From: Beduinella massiliensis
Lineage (GTDB): Bacteria; Bacillota; Clostridia; Christensenellales; Aristaeellaceae
Direction: 5' to 3'
Assembly (NCBI RefSeq): GCF_900199405.1
Contig: NZ_LT963430.1
Span: 3,793,894-3,857,893 of the forward strand
Length of the DNA stretch: 64,000 nucleotides
In this document: positions 53,102 to 60,894 of the stretch, one piece after another
How positions within the stretch are numbered: position 1 is the stretch's first letter
Layout: each line of letters opens with the position of its first letter
The notes under the pieces: generated by a model
Told to the model about the DNA's origin: nothing
Seen by the model: only the letters and a program-made list of their open reading frames with translations
Databases searched by the model: none
Program-made: the position numbers and the translations under genes

Positions 53102-53959
53102 ATGGCGATCGTTCAAGGCGCCAAGCGCAAAAAGGTGTTTTCCACCCTGTTGTGGGAATGCGTGCTCGCGCTGTGCAGCATTCTCTTTCTGCTCCCCTTC
53201 GTTTGGATGATCAAAACCGCCTTCATGACGCCCCGGCAGATCGTCGCTTATCCGCCCGAATGGATTCCAAACCCGTTTACCCTCCGCTCCTTTCAAGAGG
53301 GGCTGGCTGTCTCGGGCTTTGACCGCTATTTTGTCAACACGGCGTTCATCACCACCATGACCATCGTCGGCACGCTGCTTTCCAGCTCCATGGTGGCGTT
53401 CGGTTTTGCGCGTCTTCACGCGCGCGGCAAAGGCCTGCTCTTCACAATCCTGCTCGCCACGATGATGATTCCCGGAACGGTCACGCTGATTCCCATGTTC
53501 GTGCTCTATTCCAACCTCAAATGGGTAGACACTTACCTGCCGTTGATTCTCCCCGCCTTTTTAGGCGGCGGCGCATTCAACATCTTTCTGCTGCGGCAGT
53601 TTTTTGCCTCCATTCCCAAGGAGCTGGCGGAGTCTGCCATGATCGACGGTTCCACCTGGCCGGGCATCTTCGCGCGCATCTACCTGCCCAACGCGAAGCC
53701 TTCCCTGCTCGTCGTGACCATGTTCACGTTCGTGGGCGCTTGGAACGACTACTTCGCTCCGATGATCTATCTGGTCAATCCCAAGAAATTCACCCTTGCG
53801 ATCGGTTTGAACACATTCAAAAGCCAGTACGGCGGCGCGCAGGATCTGGGGCCGCTCATGGCCATGTCGCTGCTGACCGTGCTGCCCGTGCTCTCGCTCT
53901 ACCTGTTTTGCCAGAAATATTTCGTACAGGGCGTCGTAACGTCCGGCGTGAAAGGATGA
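53102..53959 (+). CDS. ABC sugar permease, MalG/UgpE type (GH172 locus)
   Basis: A 285-residue permease with six membrane helices. Its EAA loop is ELAESAMIDGSTWPGIFARI. GAGGTGG lies inside the end of the upstream gene. The tail QKYFVQGVVTSGVKG matches CUT1 permeases. It is followed by the first GH172 gene after five bases. Confidence 0.92.
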   Translation: MAIVQGAKRKKVFSTLLWECVLALCSILFLLPFVWMIKTAFMTPRQIVAYPPEWIPNPFTLRSFQEGLAVSGFDRYFVNTAFITTMTIVGTLLSSSMVAFGFARLHARGKGLLFTILLATMMIPGTVTLIPMFVLYSNLKWVDTYLPLILPAFLGGGAFNIFLLRQFFASIPKELAESAMIDGSTWPGIFARIYLPNAKPSLLVVTMFTFVGAWNDYFAPMIYLVNPKKFTLAIGLNTFKSQYGGAQDLGPLMAMSLLTVLPVLSLYLFCQKYFVQGVVTSGVKG

Positions 53960-53964
53960 GATCT

Positions 53965-55125
53965 ATGGATTACTTTCGTCCCAACCGGCAGGCGGTTTCA
54001 CGCTGGGCGGACTTTGAAAATCCCTCTGCGCAGCCCGGAGCCGGGGCGCACGAAAACGGCTGCGCCAAAGGGCACGCGTTTGAATCCCTCGCGCCGGGCC
54101 AGACCGTGACGCTTCTAAATGCCTCTGGAAGCGGGGTCATTCGCCGCATCTGGATGACGCTTTCCGACCGTTCGCCGCACACGCTGCGTGCCCTGACGCT
54201 TTCCATGTACTGGGACGGCGCCAGGACGCCCGCTGTCTGCTGCCCGCTCGCCGACTTTTTCGGCCATGGGCTCGCCCTGCCGCACCCCTTTGAATCCGAA
54301 TTGTTTTCCTCGCCGGAGGGACGATCCTTTAATTGCTTTGTGCCCATGCCCTTCTTTACCGGCGCGCGCATCTTGCTCAAGAACGAATCCGCCGTACCCA
54401 TCAAGCGCCTGTTTTACGACGTCGATTTCACGCTCGAACCGCTAAAGCCCGACGAAGCGCTCTACTTCCACGCATTTTGGAACCGCGAAGCGCCGACGCG
54501 CCTGCTGCGTGACTACACGGTGCTGCCCTGTGTTTACGGGCACGGGCGCCTCCTCGGCGTCAGCCTGGGCGTGCTGCTCGACGAAAAATACCAGCAGACC
54601 TGGTTCGGCGAGGGTGAGGTAAAGATGTACGTCGACGGCGACGGCGCATTGCCGACGCTTGCTGGCACAGGCATCGAAGACTACATCGGCACCGCATGGG
54701 GACAGGGCGTTTACGCGCACCGCACGCAGGGCAGTCTGGAATCCGATCCGCAATCCGGCCGCTTCGCCTTTTACAGGCAGCACACCGTTGATCCCGTGTA
54801 CTTTAAGGAAAATATCCGCGTAAGCGTGCAGCAAATCGGCGGCGCTCCCTGTTCACAGGTTCTGGCCCTCCTGCATGCGGGCGTGAAACTCCAAATCGTG
54901 AGCGCGGATTCCAGCCGCAGCGGTTTCAAAAAGCTCTTTGAGGTTCCCGGCTACAAGCTCAGCGAACAAAACGCCATATGGGATGCCTGGTACAACTTTT
55001 ACCGGGAGGACGATTACGCCTCGACCGCTTATTTCTACCTCGACCGACCGGAAAACGGCCTTCCCGAACTTCCGTCCGTCTCCGTCCGGCAGCTGGGAAT
55101 GGAAACACAAGAACAGAAAGGATGA
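53965..55125 (+). CDS. GH172 (DUF2961) glycoside hydrolase, first copy
   Basis: A 386-residue protein without signal peptide, hence cytoplasmic. DUF2961 is now glycoside hydrolase family 172, whose known members act on difructose dianhydride, fructofuranosides and arabinofuranosides. Family blocks seen are SGVIRRIWMTLSD, YWDGARTPAVCCPLADFFG, FNCFVPMPF and GTGIEDYIGTAWG, where the conserved Glu-Asp-Tyr lies at the active site. I use the ATG at 53965; an ATG at 53956 overlaps the permease stop but touches the ribosome site. It would cleave the imported furanoside inside the cell. Confidence 0.88.
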   Translation: MDYFRPNRQAVSRWADFENPSAQPGAGAHENGCAKGHAFESLAPGQTVTLLNASGSGVIRRIWMTLSDRSPHTLRALTLSMYWDGARTPAVCCPLADFFGHGLALPHPFESELFSSPEGRSFNCFVPMPFFTGARILLKNESAVPIKRLFYDVDFTLEPLKPDEALYFHAFWNREAPTRLLRDYTVLPCVYGHGRLLGVSLGVLLDEKYQQTWFGEGEVKMYVDGDGALPTLAGTGIEDYIGTAWGQGVYAHRTQGSLESDPQSGRFAFYRQHTVDPVYFKENIRVSVQQIGGAPCSQVLALLHAGVKLQIVSADSSRSGFKKLFEVPGYKLSEQNAIWDAWYNFYREDDYASTAYFYLDRPENGLPELPSVSVRQLGMETQEQKG

Positions 55126-55130
55126 TCATT

Positions 55131-56234
55131 TTGCCGGAAGGAAACGCTCTGGACACGCTCTTTCTCCTCCGCGACAGCAAAACCCGGAGAATCTCCAGCG
55201 GAGACCCCAAAGGCAGCAACGACGATGCCGCGCACATCGCCGCGGGCGAGACGTATACCGTCGCGCAGATCGAGGGAAGCGGCATCATCCGCCACATCTG
55301 GTGCACACTGAGCAGCAAGGACGAAGACATCCTGAGCCGCGCGGTTCTGCGGATGTATTGGGACGGCGAGGAGACCCCCAGCGTCGAAGTGCCGGTCGGG
55401 GATTTCTTCGGCATCGGCATGGGGCTGACGCGCAACTTTGTATCCGAGCCCCTCTCGATGTGTCCGCAGGATGGACGCGGGTTCAACTGCTACTTCCCCA
55501 TGCCTTTTGAAAAGAACGCCCGAATCACCCTGCACAACGAGTCGCCCATGCCAATGAACTTCTTCTACTACGTGGATTATGAACTCACGCCCGTCGAATC
55601 CGACTACGCGCGCTTTCACGCGCAATGGCGACGCGAGCCGGACACGGACGGTATCGCCCGAAAGCTTGGCTCCGCCCTGCGTGAGCGCAGCGCGCGCGCA
55701 GGGATCGACCGCCCGGAAGACTGGCCCGCGGGCTGGGACATTGAAAACCCCGACGGCGTGGGCAATTACACCCTTTTAGAGGCGACCGGGCGCGGGCATT
55801 ACGTGGGCTGCAACCTGAATATCTTTAACTTTGAAAAGCAGGTCAACGACTGGTACGGCGAGGGAGACGACATGATCTTCATCGATGGGGACCCGCATCC
55901 TACCCTTCAGGGCACGGGCACGGAGGATTACTTTAACACTGCCTATTGCCCCCGTCAGGAGTACAGCGCCCCCTGGCACGGCCTGACCGTCTACTCCGGC
56001 AACGAACTCGGCCGTCCCTGGATGGGGGCGAACAGCATGTATCGCTTTCACATCAAGGACCCCATTCGCTTTGATCGCTCTATCCGCGTGACGATCGAAC
56101 ACGGGCACGCCAACAAACTCTCCAACGATTATTCCAGCACCGCCTACTGGTACCAGCAGGAGCCGCACGACCCTGCGTATCGCCTGCCGTCCGTAGATGC
56201 GCGTCTGCCCCGCAGAAACAGCGACGCCAAATAA
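55131..56234 (+). CDS. GH172 (DUF2961) glycoside hydrolase, second copy
   Basis: A 367-residue cytoplasmic paralogue of the preceding protein. It has SGIIRHIWCTLSS, YWDGEETPSVEVPVGDFFG, FNCYFPMPF, YGEGDDMIFIDGD and GTGTEDYFNTAYCP in the same order. It is longer before the active-site block and shorter at the end. I choose TTG at 55131, about eight bases after AAAGGA; an ATG at 55122 overlaps the upstream stop (ATGA) but has no spacing to that site. GH172 enzymes assemble as trimers or larger, and two paralogues side by side could form a mixed complex or cut two linkages. Confidence 0.87.
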   Translation: MPEGNALDTLFLLRDSKTRRISSGDPKGSNDDAAHIAAGETYTVAQIEGSGIIRHIWCTLSSKDEDILSRAVLRMYWDGEETPSVEVPVGDFFGIGMGLTRNFVSEPLSMCPQDGRGFNCYFPMPFEKNARITLHNESPMPMNFFYYVDYELTPVESDYARFHAQWRREPDTDGIARKLGSALRERSARAGIDRPEDWPAGWDIENPDGVGNYTLLEATGRGHYVGCNLNIFNFEKQVNDWYGEGDDMIFIDGDPHPTLQGTGTEDYFNTAYCPRQEYSAPWHGLTVYSGNELGRPWMGANSMYRFHIKDPIRFDRSIRVTIEHGHANKLSNDYSSTAYWYQQEPHDPAYRLPSVDARLPRRNSDAK

Positions 56235-56239
56235 AAAAA

Positions 56240-56275
56240 GAAGCTGCCGACGCATATTTCGGCAGCTTCAAATTT
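56240..56275. terminator. Bidirectional terminator after the GH172 operon
   Basis: GAAGCTGCCGA and TCGGCAGCTTC, then AAATTTT. It also serves the convergent yhaM. Confidence 0.8.
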
Positions 56276-57214
56276 TCAATCCTGAATCCTATAAAGCTGG
56301 CGGTTGTCCATTGCCCAGACCTTCTCCGAAAAACCGCCGGGCGAGGTGCGCGCCAGCGCCTCCTGCATTTCAAACAAGCGCGCGTCCAGCGTATCGATGG
56401 TGTTGAGCACCTCTGCCTCCGGAAATTTAGGCGCCACCGGGCTTCCAAATTCCGGGATTCCATGGTGAGAAAGCACCATATGCTGCAGCAGCAGCACGAC
56501 GTCCTTGCGCGCGCCGACCTTATCTCCCGCCTTCTCGATGTCCACCACGCCGCGCACGATGTGCCCGATGAGCTTGCCCTGCGCCGTATAGTCGGAAACC
56601 ACGCCCAACGTATCGGCGTCCATCTCGCTCAGCTTTGCCAGGTCGTGAACGATGACCCCCGCCGCGAGGAGGTCCCCGTTCAGCCAAGGATAGACGGCCG
56701 CGATCGCCTTAGCGCAGCGCAGCATGCCCGTCATGTGATGCAAAAGGCCGCTGCGCTCCGCGTGATGCATCTGTTTCGCCGCCGGGAACGTGAGAAGGCG
56801 CTCGCCTGCCTGATCGAGCAGTTCCAATACCAACGCGCGCAGGCTGCTGTCCACGATGGATTCCGCCGTCGAGCGCACCTCGCCCATCATCGTCTCCGGT
56901 AATTCGGGCGCGCAGGGGACGAGCAGGGCCATGTCCACCGTTTCCTCCGGGCCCGTAACCTTCACGCGCTCCACGCGAAGCTGCATGCGCCCCATGAACT
57001 CGTTGCCCGTGCCGCGCACCTGCACGATGCTTCCCTGAGGCGGCGGCGCGACCGTGCCATCCCACATCTTGGCGTTGATGGTTCCCGTCCGGTCGCCCAA
57101 CGTCATATCCAGATAGAGCTTTCCGCTGGATGCCGTCCGCTGTTCCGCGGAGCGCACCAGAAGATACCCCTCAAATTTTTCGTCCTTGCGAATCTGCGCT
57201 ATGGTGTTTGCCAT
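56276..57214 (-). CDS. yhaM: 3'-5' exoribonuclease YhaM-like (OB fold plus HD domain)
   Basis: A 312-residue nuclease. The N-terminal OB fold (about 1-90: DRTGTINAKMWDG, VQVRGTGNEF) binds nucleic acid. The HD phosphohydrolase domain (about 130-290) has HHAERSGLLHHM, VIVHDLAKLSEM with the His-Asp pair at 190-191, GKLIGHI and MVLSHHG. This order is that of Bacillus YhaM, which trims RNA and DNA. The ATG at 57214 lies at the edge of the spacer upstream of tRNA-Ala. Confidence 0.9.
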   Translation of the reverse strand: MANTIAQIRKDEKFEGYLLVRSAEQRTASSGKLYLDMTLGDRTGTINAKMWDGTVAPPPQGSIVQVRGTGNEFMGRMQLRVERVKVTGPEETVDMALLVPCAPELPETMMGEVRSTAESIVDSSLRALVLELLDQAGERLLTFPAAKQMHHAERSGLLHHMTGMLRCAKAIAAVYPWLNGDLLAAGVIVHDLAKLSEMDADTLGVVSDYTAQGKLIGHIVRGVVDIEKAGDKVGARKDVVLLLQHMVLSHHGIPEFGSPVAPKFPEAEVLNTIDTLDARLFEMQEALARTSPGGFSEKVWAMDNRQLYRIQD

Positions 57215-57327
57215 CCTCTGCCTCCATCGATCGGCTGCCCGCCGTGCTTTTCTTCATCATACGGGATTTAACGCCGCTTTTCAACCATCCAGCGCAAATT
57301 TTTTTGACATTGCCCGGAAGATTTCTC

Positions 57328-57356
57328 TTTACATCGCCGCATCCGTATGCTATAAT
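57328..57356 (+). promoter_or_regulatory. Promoter of tRNA-Ala
   Basis: TTTACA (57328-57333), 17 bases, TATAAT (57351-57356). Confidence 0.75.
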
Positions 57357-57369
57357 ATTATTCGTTCAC

Positions 57370-57445
57370 GGGGCATTAGCGCAGTTGGTAGCGCACAACA
57401 CTGGCAGTGTTGGGGTCAGGAGTTCGAATCTCCTATGCTCCACCA
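57370..57445 (+). tRNA. tRNA-Ala (anticodon GGC)
   Basis: A 76-base cloverleaf. Acceptor GGGGCAT/ATGCTCC contains the G3-U70 wobble that identifies alanine tRNA. Anticodon loop CTGGCAG, T-loop TTCGAAT, discriminator A and encoded CCA. Confidence 0.96.
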
Positions 57446-57446
57446 A

Positions 57447-57479
57447 AAAACCGTTGTAAATCAACGGTTTTTCTTTTTT
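57447..57479 (+). terminator. Terminator of tRNA-Ala
   Basis: AAAACCGTTG, TAAAT, CAACGGTTTT and a T-rich tail. 57480-57710 after it holds nothing I can identify. Confidence 0.85.
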
Positions 57480-57710
57480 GTTCAAATTGGGCACAGAATG
57501 TGTTCGTGACAACAGGCACAAAATCGGGCCCATCACGTCAAATGGAAATAAATTAGTGCCAGCAGCTCATCCATCCGTTTCGATAAACCGCCATTCATAT
57601 ATGCGCCTATTCCTCAAAGCCTTTAAGCCGCGGCTGGCACATCCCGCCGTCGCCCGTTTGCCCCCTGTACACGACGCGCAATAGGCATATACGCAAACCA
57701 AACTGCGTTT

Positions 57711-57878
57711 TCATTCCCCGGGCGGTACCGCCACAAACGGCGCAGGGTACTGCCTGAATTGCTCCAGCCCCCGCTTTGCCGTGCCGGGCATCCCATGCCC
57801 CTCGTAGATGCACTTGAGGATATCTTCCCGGCTCTCGCAGCCCTCGTCCGCCTTGAGTTCCGCCGGCTTGTCTTCCAC
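57711..57878 (-). CDS. Possible small protein or gene remnant
   Basis: A 55-codon frame from GTG at 57878 to TGA at 57711. The product looks protein-like (CESREDILKCIYEGHGMPG, then FRQYPAPFVAVPPGE), with balanced acidic and basic residues, but I know no family. There is no ribosome site before the GTG, and the 5' end overlaps the promoter of the DHH gene. An in-frame stop lies two codons upstream. It may be the tail of a lost gene. Confidence 0.3.
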   Translation of the reverse strand: MEDKPAELKADEGCESREDILKCIYEGHGMPGTAKRGLEQFRQYPAPFVAVPPGE

Positions 57879-57896
57879 GCTCTATCGTACTATACT
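57868..57896 (+). promoter_or_regulatory. Promoter of the DHH phosphoesterase gene
   Basis: TTGTCT (57868-57873), 17 bases, TATACT (57891-57896). Confidence 0.65.
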
Positions 57897-57938
57897 GTCC
57901 TTAAACGGCGCGCCTTTGCGCAGGAAGGACGTGACTAC

Positions 57939-58913
57939 ATGTTTGACACTTTGCTCGCCCTGTGCAGGGACCGGCCGGTCTACGTACAGACGCACAATTT
58001 CCCCGATCCGGACGCACTCGCGTCGGCACACGGCCTTTGCAGGTTGCTCGAGGCGTCAGGTATAAAGGCCATCGCATGCTACGACGGCCAGCTTGACAAG
58101 CGCGCGGGCCGCAAGATGGTGGAGGTCTTTGGCATCAAGGCCGTCCCCGTTCACGAGCTGGGCTCGTTGGAGGCGGACGCGTTCGTCCTCTGCGTGGACA
58201 GCCAGAAGGGAAATGGGAATATTACACCGCTCTCCGTCGGCATCCAGGCCTGTATCGATCATCACCCCATCTTTGTCGCTTCTGACTACGTCTATCAGGA
58301 CATCCGAACCGTTGGGGCGTGCGCAACGCTCGTGGCGAGCTATTTTCGAGAAGCCGGCGTCTCTCCCGACGCCTCGACCGCTGCCTGCCTGCTGTTCGGC
58401 ATTCAAAACGATACGCGGCAGTTCTCGCGCGGGGTGAGCAGTCTCGATATCGACATGTTCGGCTACTTAAACCGGCTCAGCAATGCCGCGGAACTGCGCG
58501 CCCTCACCTCCAGCACCATGGCCTTTTCCGACCTGAAGGCGTATGTGAGCGCGATCGACACGTTCCGCGTTTACGCAGACGTAGGCTTTTCGGAGGTCGA
58601 ATATCCCTGCTCGGACGACCTGATCGCCATGATTTCCGACTTTTTTCTGTCGCTCGACGGAATCAACCTGTCCGTCGTCTTTAACCGCCGCGCAGACGGC
58701 ATCAAGTTCTCCGTTCGCTCCAAGCAGGACACGGTAGACGCGGGCAAGCTGACCGATCTTGCCCTGCGAGGCCTCGGCAGCGGAGGCGGGCACTCCTACA
58801 TGGCCGGCGGCGTGATAACCACGGAGCACGAATCGGAATTGGGCGTCTATCCCGACGAAATCATCCGCGATCTGTTTCTGGATGCGCTGCAGCGCCTCAG
58901 GTGCGATCGATAG
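57939..58913 (+). CDS. DHH-family phosphoesterase (NrnA-like)
   Basis: A 324-residue cytoplasmic enzyme. NFPDPDALAS (Asp 23 and 25), a middle VDSQ, CIDHHP and NDTRQFSRG supply the metal ligands. The DHHA1 domain ends with the glycine-rich GLGSGGGHSYMAGG. NrnA members degrade short oligoribonucleotides or pAp. The ATG at 57939 follows AGGAAGGA; an open frame further up lacks a ribosome site and crosses the promoter. Confidence 0.87.
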   Translation: MFDTLLALCRDRPVYVQTHNFPDPDALASAHGLCRLLEASGIKAIACYDGQLDKRAGRKMVEVFGIKAVPVHELGSLEADAFVLCVDSQKGNGNITPLSVGIQACIDHHPIFVASDYVYQDIRTVGACATLVASYFREAGVSPDASTAACLLFGIQNDTRQFSRGVSSLDIDMFGYLNRLSNAAELRALTSSTMAFSDLKAYVSAIDTFRVYADVGFSEVEYPCSDDLIAMISDFFLSLDGINLSVVFNRRADGIKFSVRSKQDTVDAGKLTDLALRGLGSGGGHSYMAGGVITTEHESELGVYPDEIIRDLFLDALQRLRCDR

Positions 58914-58961
58914 ACGACGCTCGCGCGGTCGTCATGACGGACAAAATCGGCCGCCCGCCCC

Positions 58962-58990
58962 TTGCTCTTTTTTCCTCCATCCGCTATAAT
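58962..58990 (+). promoter_or_regulatory. Promoter of a leaderless NUDIX gene
   Basis: TTGCTC (58962-58967), 17 bases, TATAAT (58985-58990). The ATG begins six bases after the -10, where transcription should start. Confidence 0.7.
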
Positions 58991-58996
58991 GACGGC

Positions 58997-59560
58997 ATGA
59001 AGTACGTACAACAGATTGAAGCCTTTCAGCCCTCCTGCGAGCAGGAGAGGTGCGACCGCGCGCTCGTCCTCTCCCTCGTTCAGAAAGACCCGGCGCTCGC
59101 CCTTACGCGCGGGAGTGCGGCCGCTCACATGACGGCCTCCTCCATGATCTTCAACCCCTCCCGGGATCGCGTGCTCCTGGCGTTTCACAAGCTCTATCAA
59201 TCCTGGGCCTGGACGGGCGGCCACGCAGACGGGGACGGGGATTTGCTCGCCGTAGCGCTGCGCGAAGCGCAGGAGGAGACGGGCATCGTCTCGGTTCGTC
59301 CGCTTTCCCCGGACATCCTGACGCTCGACGTGCTGCCCGTCTGGGGGCACGTAAAACGGGGCGCCTATGTCTCCACACATCTGCACCTTAACGTTTCCTA
59401 TGCGCTTGTCGCGTCGGAGGATCAGGCGCTTTACGTGCGCCCCGACGAAAACGAAGGGGTACGTTGGATCGAGATCGACCAACTGGAGCAGTTCGTCTCA
59501 GAACCCGAAATGCTGCCTGTGTATCGCCGCCTGATCGCAAGCGGACGTAAGCTGCCGTAA
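58997..59560 (+). CDS. NUDIX hydrolase
   Basis: A 187-residue pyrophosphohydrolase. The NUDIX box reads GGHADGDGDLLAVALREAQE followed by ETGI: the REAQEETGI half is canonical, while the first Glu of the consensus is Asp. Downstream it has HLHLNVSYAL and GVRWIEIDQL, typical of this fold. The substrate is unknown. The ATG at 58997 has no ribosome site and lies at the predicted transcript start, so the mRNA is probably leaderless. The gene follows the DHH phosphoesterase by 83 bases, so both may act on nucleotides. Confidence 0.85.
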   Translation: MKYVQQIEAFQPSCEQERCDRALVLSLVQKDPALALTRGSAAAHMTASSMIFNPSRDRVLLAFHKLYQSWAWTGGHADGDGDLLAVALREAQEETGIVSVRPLSPDILTLDVLPVWGHVKRGAYVSTHLHLNVSYALVASEDQALYVRPDENEGVRWIEIDQLEQFVSEPEMLPVYRRLIASGRKLP

Positions 59561-59628
59561 GACGAAAAGCAAAGACAGAGGACCTGCGGAGCGCTTGAAC
59601 CGAACCGCAAAAAACGGAGAATAGGCAA

Positions 59629-59670
59629 AGTACCCCCTGATGTAGGAGAATAACTGCATCAGGGGGTACT
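59629..59670 (+). other. Hairpin ahead of the IS3 remnant
   Basis: AGTACCCCCTGATG and CATCAGGGGGTACT (14 bp) enclose a GGAG ribosome-like sequence. This probably is the left part of the IS3-type element, where such structures limit transposase translation. Confidence 0.5.
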
Positions 59671-59675
59671 CGCAT

Positions 59676-59935
59676 ATGGCGCGAAGGAATCAAAGAGTAC
59701 AGGGATTATTTCCGGAAATTCAGCAGATGCTGTCAGAAGGAATGACGCAAAAAGAGGCAACAAGCGCCCTCGGCTTAAAAGGGGCAAGACCTATGGCTAC
59801 CGCAGGTAGTACTGGACACAATAAGGTCAGCGATGAAGAAAGAGAAAAAGAGAGTCGCTGCGGAGTTGCAGTTCCACAGCGACCAGGGCTTTCAATATAC
59901 TTCACAGGCATATGTTAAGCTAACTCAATCTTACG
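59676..59935 (+). pseudogene. Remnant of an IS3-family transposase (orfA start joined to an orfB piece)
   Basis: From the ATG at 59676 the frame reads like the start of an IS3/IS150 orfA (RRNQRVQGLFPEIQQMLSEG and ALGLKG). It breaks off after about 40 codons. A different frame then gives FHSDQGFQYTSQAY and LTQSYG, the DDE region of orfB. So about a kilobase is missing between. The end runs into rpiB. Confidence 0.75.
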
Positions 59936-60380
59936 GCATGCCCCCGTCCATGTCAGCCAGCTTCTGCACGCGGCGGCGGAACTCCTCGCTTTGCGAAAAA
60001 TGGGCGTTAAGAAACAGGTCGATCAGCTCCAGCGCGACGGTGTGACCGACGATCTGCCCGCCCAGGGTGATGACCTGAACGTCGTCGTGCTCCACACATT
60101 GGTGTGCGGTGTAGAGGTCATGGCATACGCTGGCGCGGATACCCGGCATCTTGTTGCAGGCGATCGCGGCCCCTACGCCGGTGCCGCAGAACATGATGCC
60201 CCGCTCGCACGTCCCCGCCAGCACCGCGCCGCATATTTTGCGCGCGATATCCGGGAAGTCTACAGGCTGCGGATCGTAGCTTCCGAAGTCTGTGACCTCA
60301 TGTCCCTTCTCTCCTAGGGGCCCCAGCACCTTTTGTTTCAGCTCATAACCGGCATGATCCGAACCGACAGCGATTTTCAT
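59931..60380 (-). CDS. rpiB: Ribose-5-phosphate isomerase B
   Basis: A 149-residue sugar-phosphate isomerase of the RpiB/LacAB family, interconverting ribose-5- and ribulose-5-phosphate (some members use allose or galactose phosphates). GSDHAGYELK opens the protein. The catalytic Cys is in FCGTGVGAAIACNK (C65), and EHDDVQVITLGGQIVG is the phosphate-site block. The ATG at 60380 follows GGAGGCG. The last residues and stop border an IS3 remnant, so the tail may be altered. It ends a minus-strand operon with the PPC, ADP-ribosylglycohydrolase-like and sugar-binding genes. Confidence 0.93.
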   Translation of the reverse strand: MKIAVGSDHAGYELKQKVLGPLGEKGHEVTDFGSYDPQPVDFPDIARKICGAVLAGTCERGIMFCGTGVGAAIACNKMPGIRASVCHDLYTAHQCVEHDDVQVITLGGQIVGHTVALELIDLFLNAHFSQSEEFRRRVQKLADMDGGMP

Positions 60381-60395
60381 TACAGACGCCTCCAG

Positions 60396-60824
60396 CTACT
60401 TTTTCTCTATAAACCGAACGCCAAAAGGTCCGGTCCTTCTCGTTATGTCTTCCGCCGTCATTTCTGCAACGCATATTTCCGCCAAATATTGAACCTCACA
60501 TCCTTTTTCCAGATGCCCCGCGAATGCGCCGTCCCCGGAGCAGCATGTGATATGAAGATGCGCCTCTCCGTCAATAATCAGCCCTTGCAGTGCACTCATC
60601 TCGATCGGCGCCTCGACCGTGAGAAACTCATTTGCGGGTTCATCCTCCAGCGTCGTGATCCGATGATAGACCGCCCTGCGCAACGCGCCGATTCCGCTGA
60701 CCACGACGCCATAGCGAATATCCAGTTTCCGTGTTTCTCGCTGAATGCATTCCAGCACATCCTCCCCCTTATGCAGATTTAAGATCACAAACCGTCCATT
60801 TGGCTTCGCATAAAAGGTATTCAT
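60396..60824 (-). CDS. PPC/DUF296 domain protein
   Basis: A 142-residue protein consisting of one PPC (DUF296) domain: GRFVILNLHKGEDVLECIQ, VVVSGIGALRRAV, LQGLIIDGEAHLHITC and GHLEKGCEVQYLAEICVAEM. The bacterial forms are trimers of unknown function; plants join the same fold to AT-hooks. His residues in HLHITC and an acidic E lie where a metal could bind. The ATG at 60824 follows GGAGACGACG. It sits between rpiB and the ADP-ribosylglycohydrolase-like gene, so a role in the same sugar pathway is likely but unproved. Confidence 0.85.
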   Translation of the reverse strand: MNTFYAKPNGRFVILNLHKGEDVLECIQRETRKLDIRYGVVVSGIGALRRAVYHRITTLEDEPANEFLTVEAPIEMSALQGLIIDGEAHLHITCCSGDGAFAGHLEKGCEVQYLAEICVAEMTAEDITRRTGPFGVRFIEKK

Positions 60825-60856
60825 CGTCGTCTCCTTTTCGATACGATCCAGCGTCC

Positions 60857-60888
60857 AAAGGCGCAGGCAGTTGAATGCCTGCGCCTTT
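60857..60888 (-). terminator. Hairpin within the minus-strand operon
   Basis: AAAGGCGCAGGC and GCCTGCGCCTTT (12 bp) between the ADP-ribosylglycohydrolase-like gene and the PPC gene. A short T run suggests partial termination. Confidence 0.6.
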
Positions 60889-60894
60889 GAGCCT

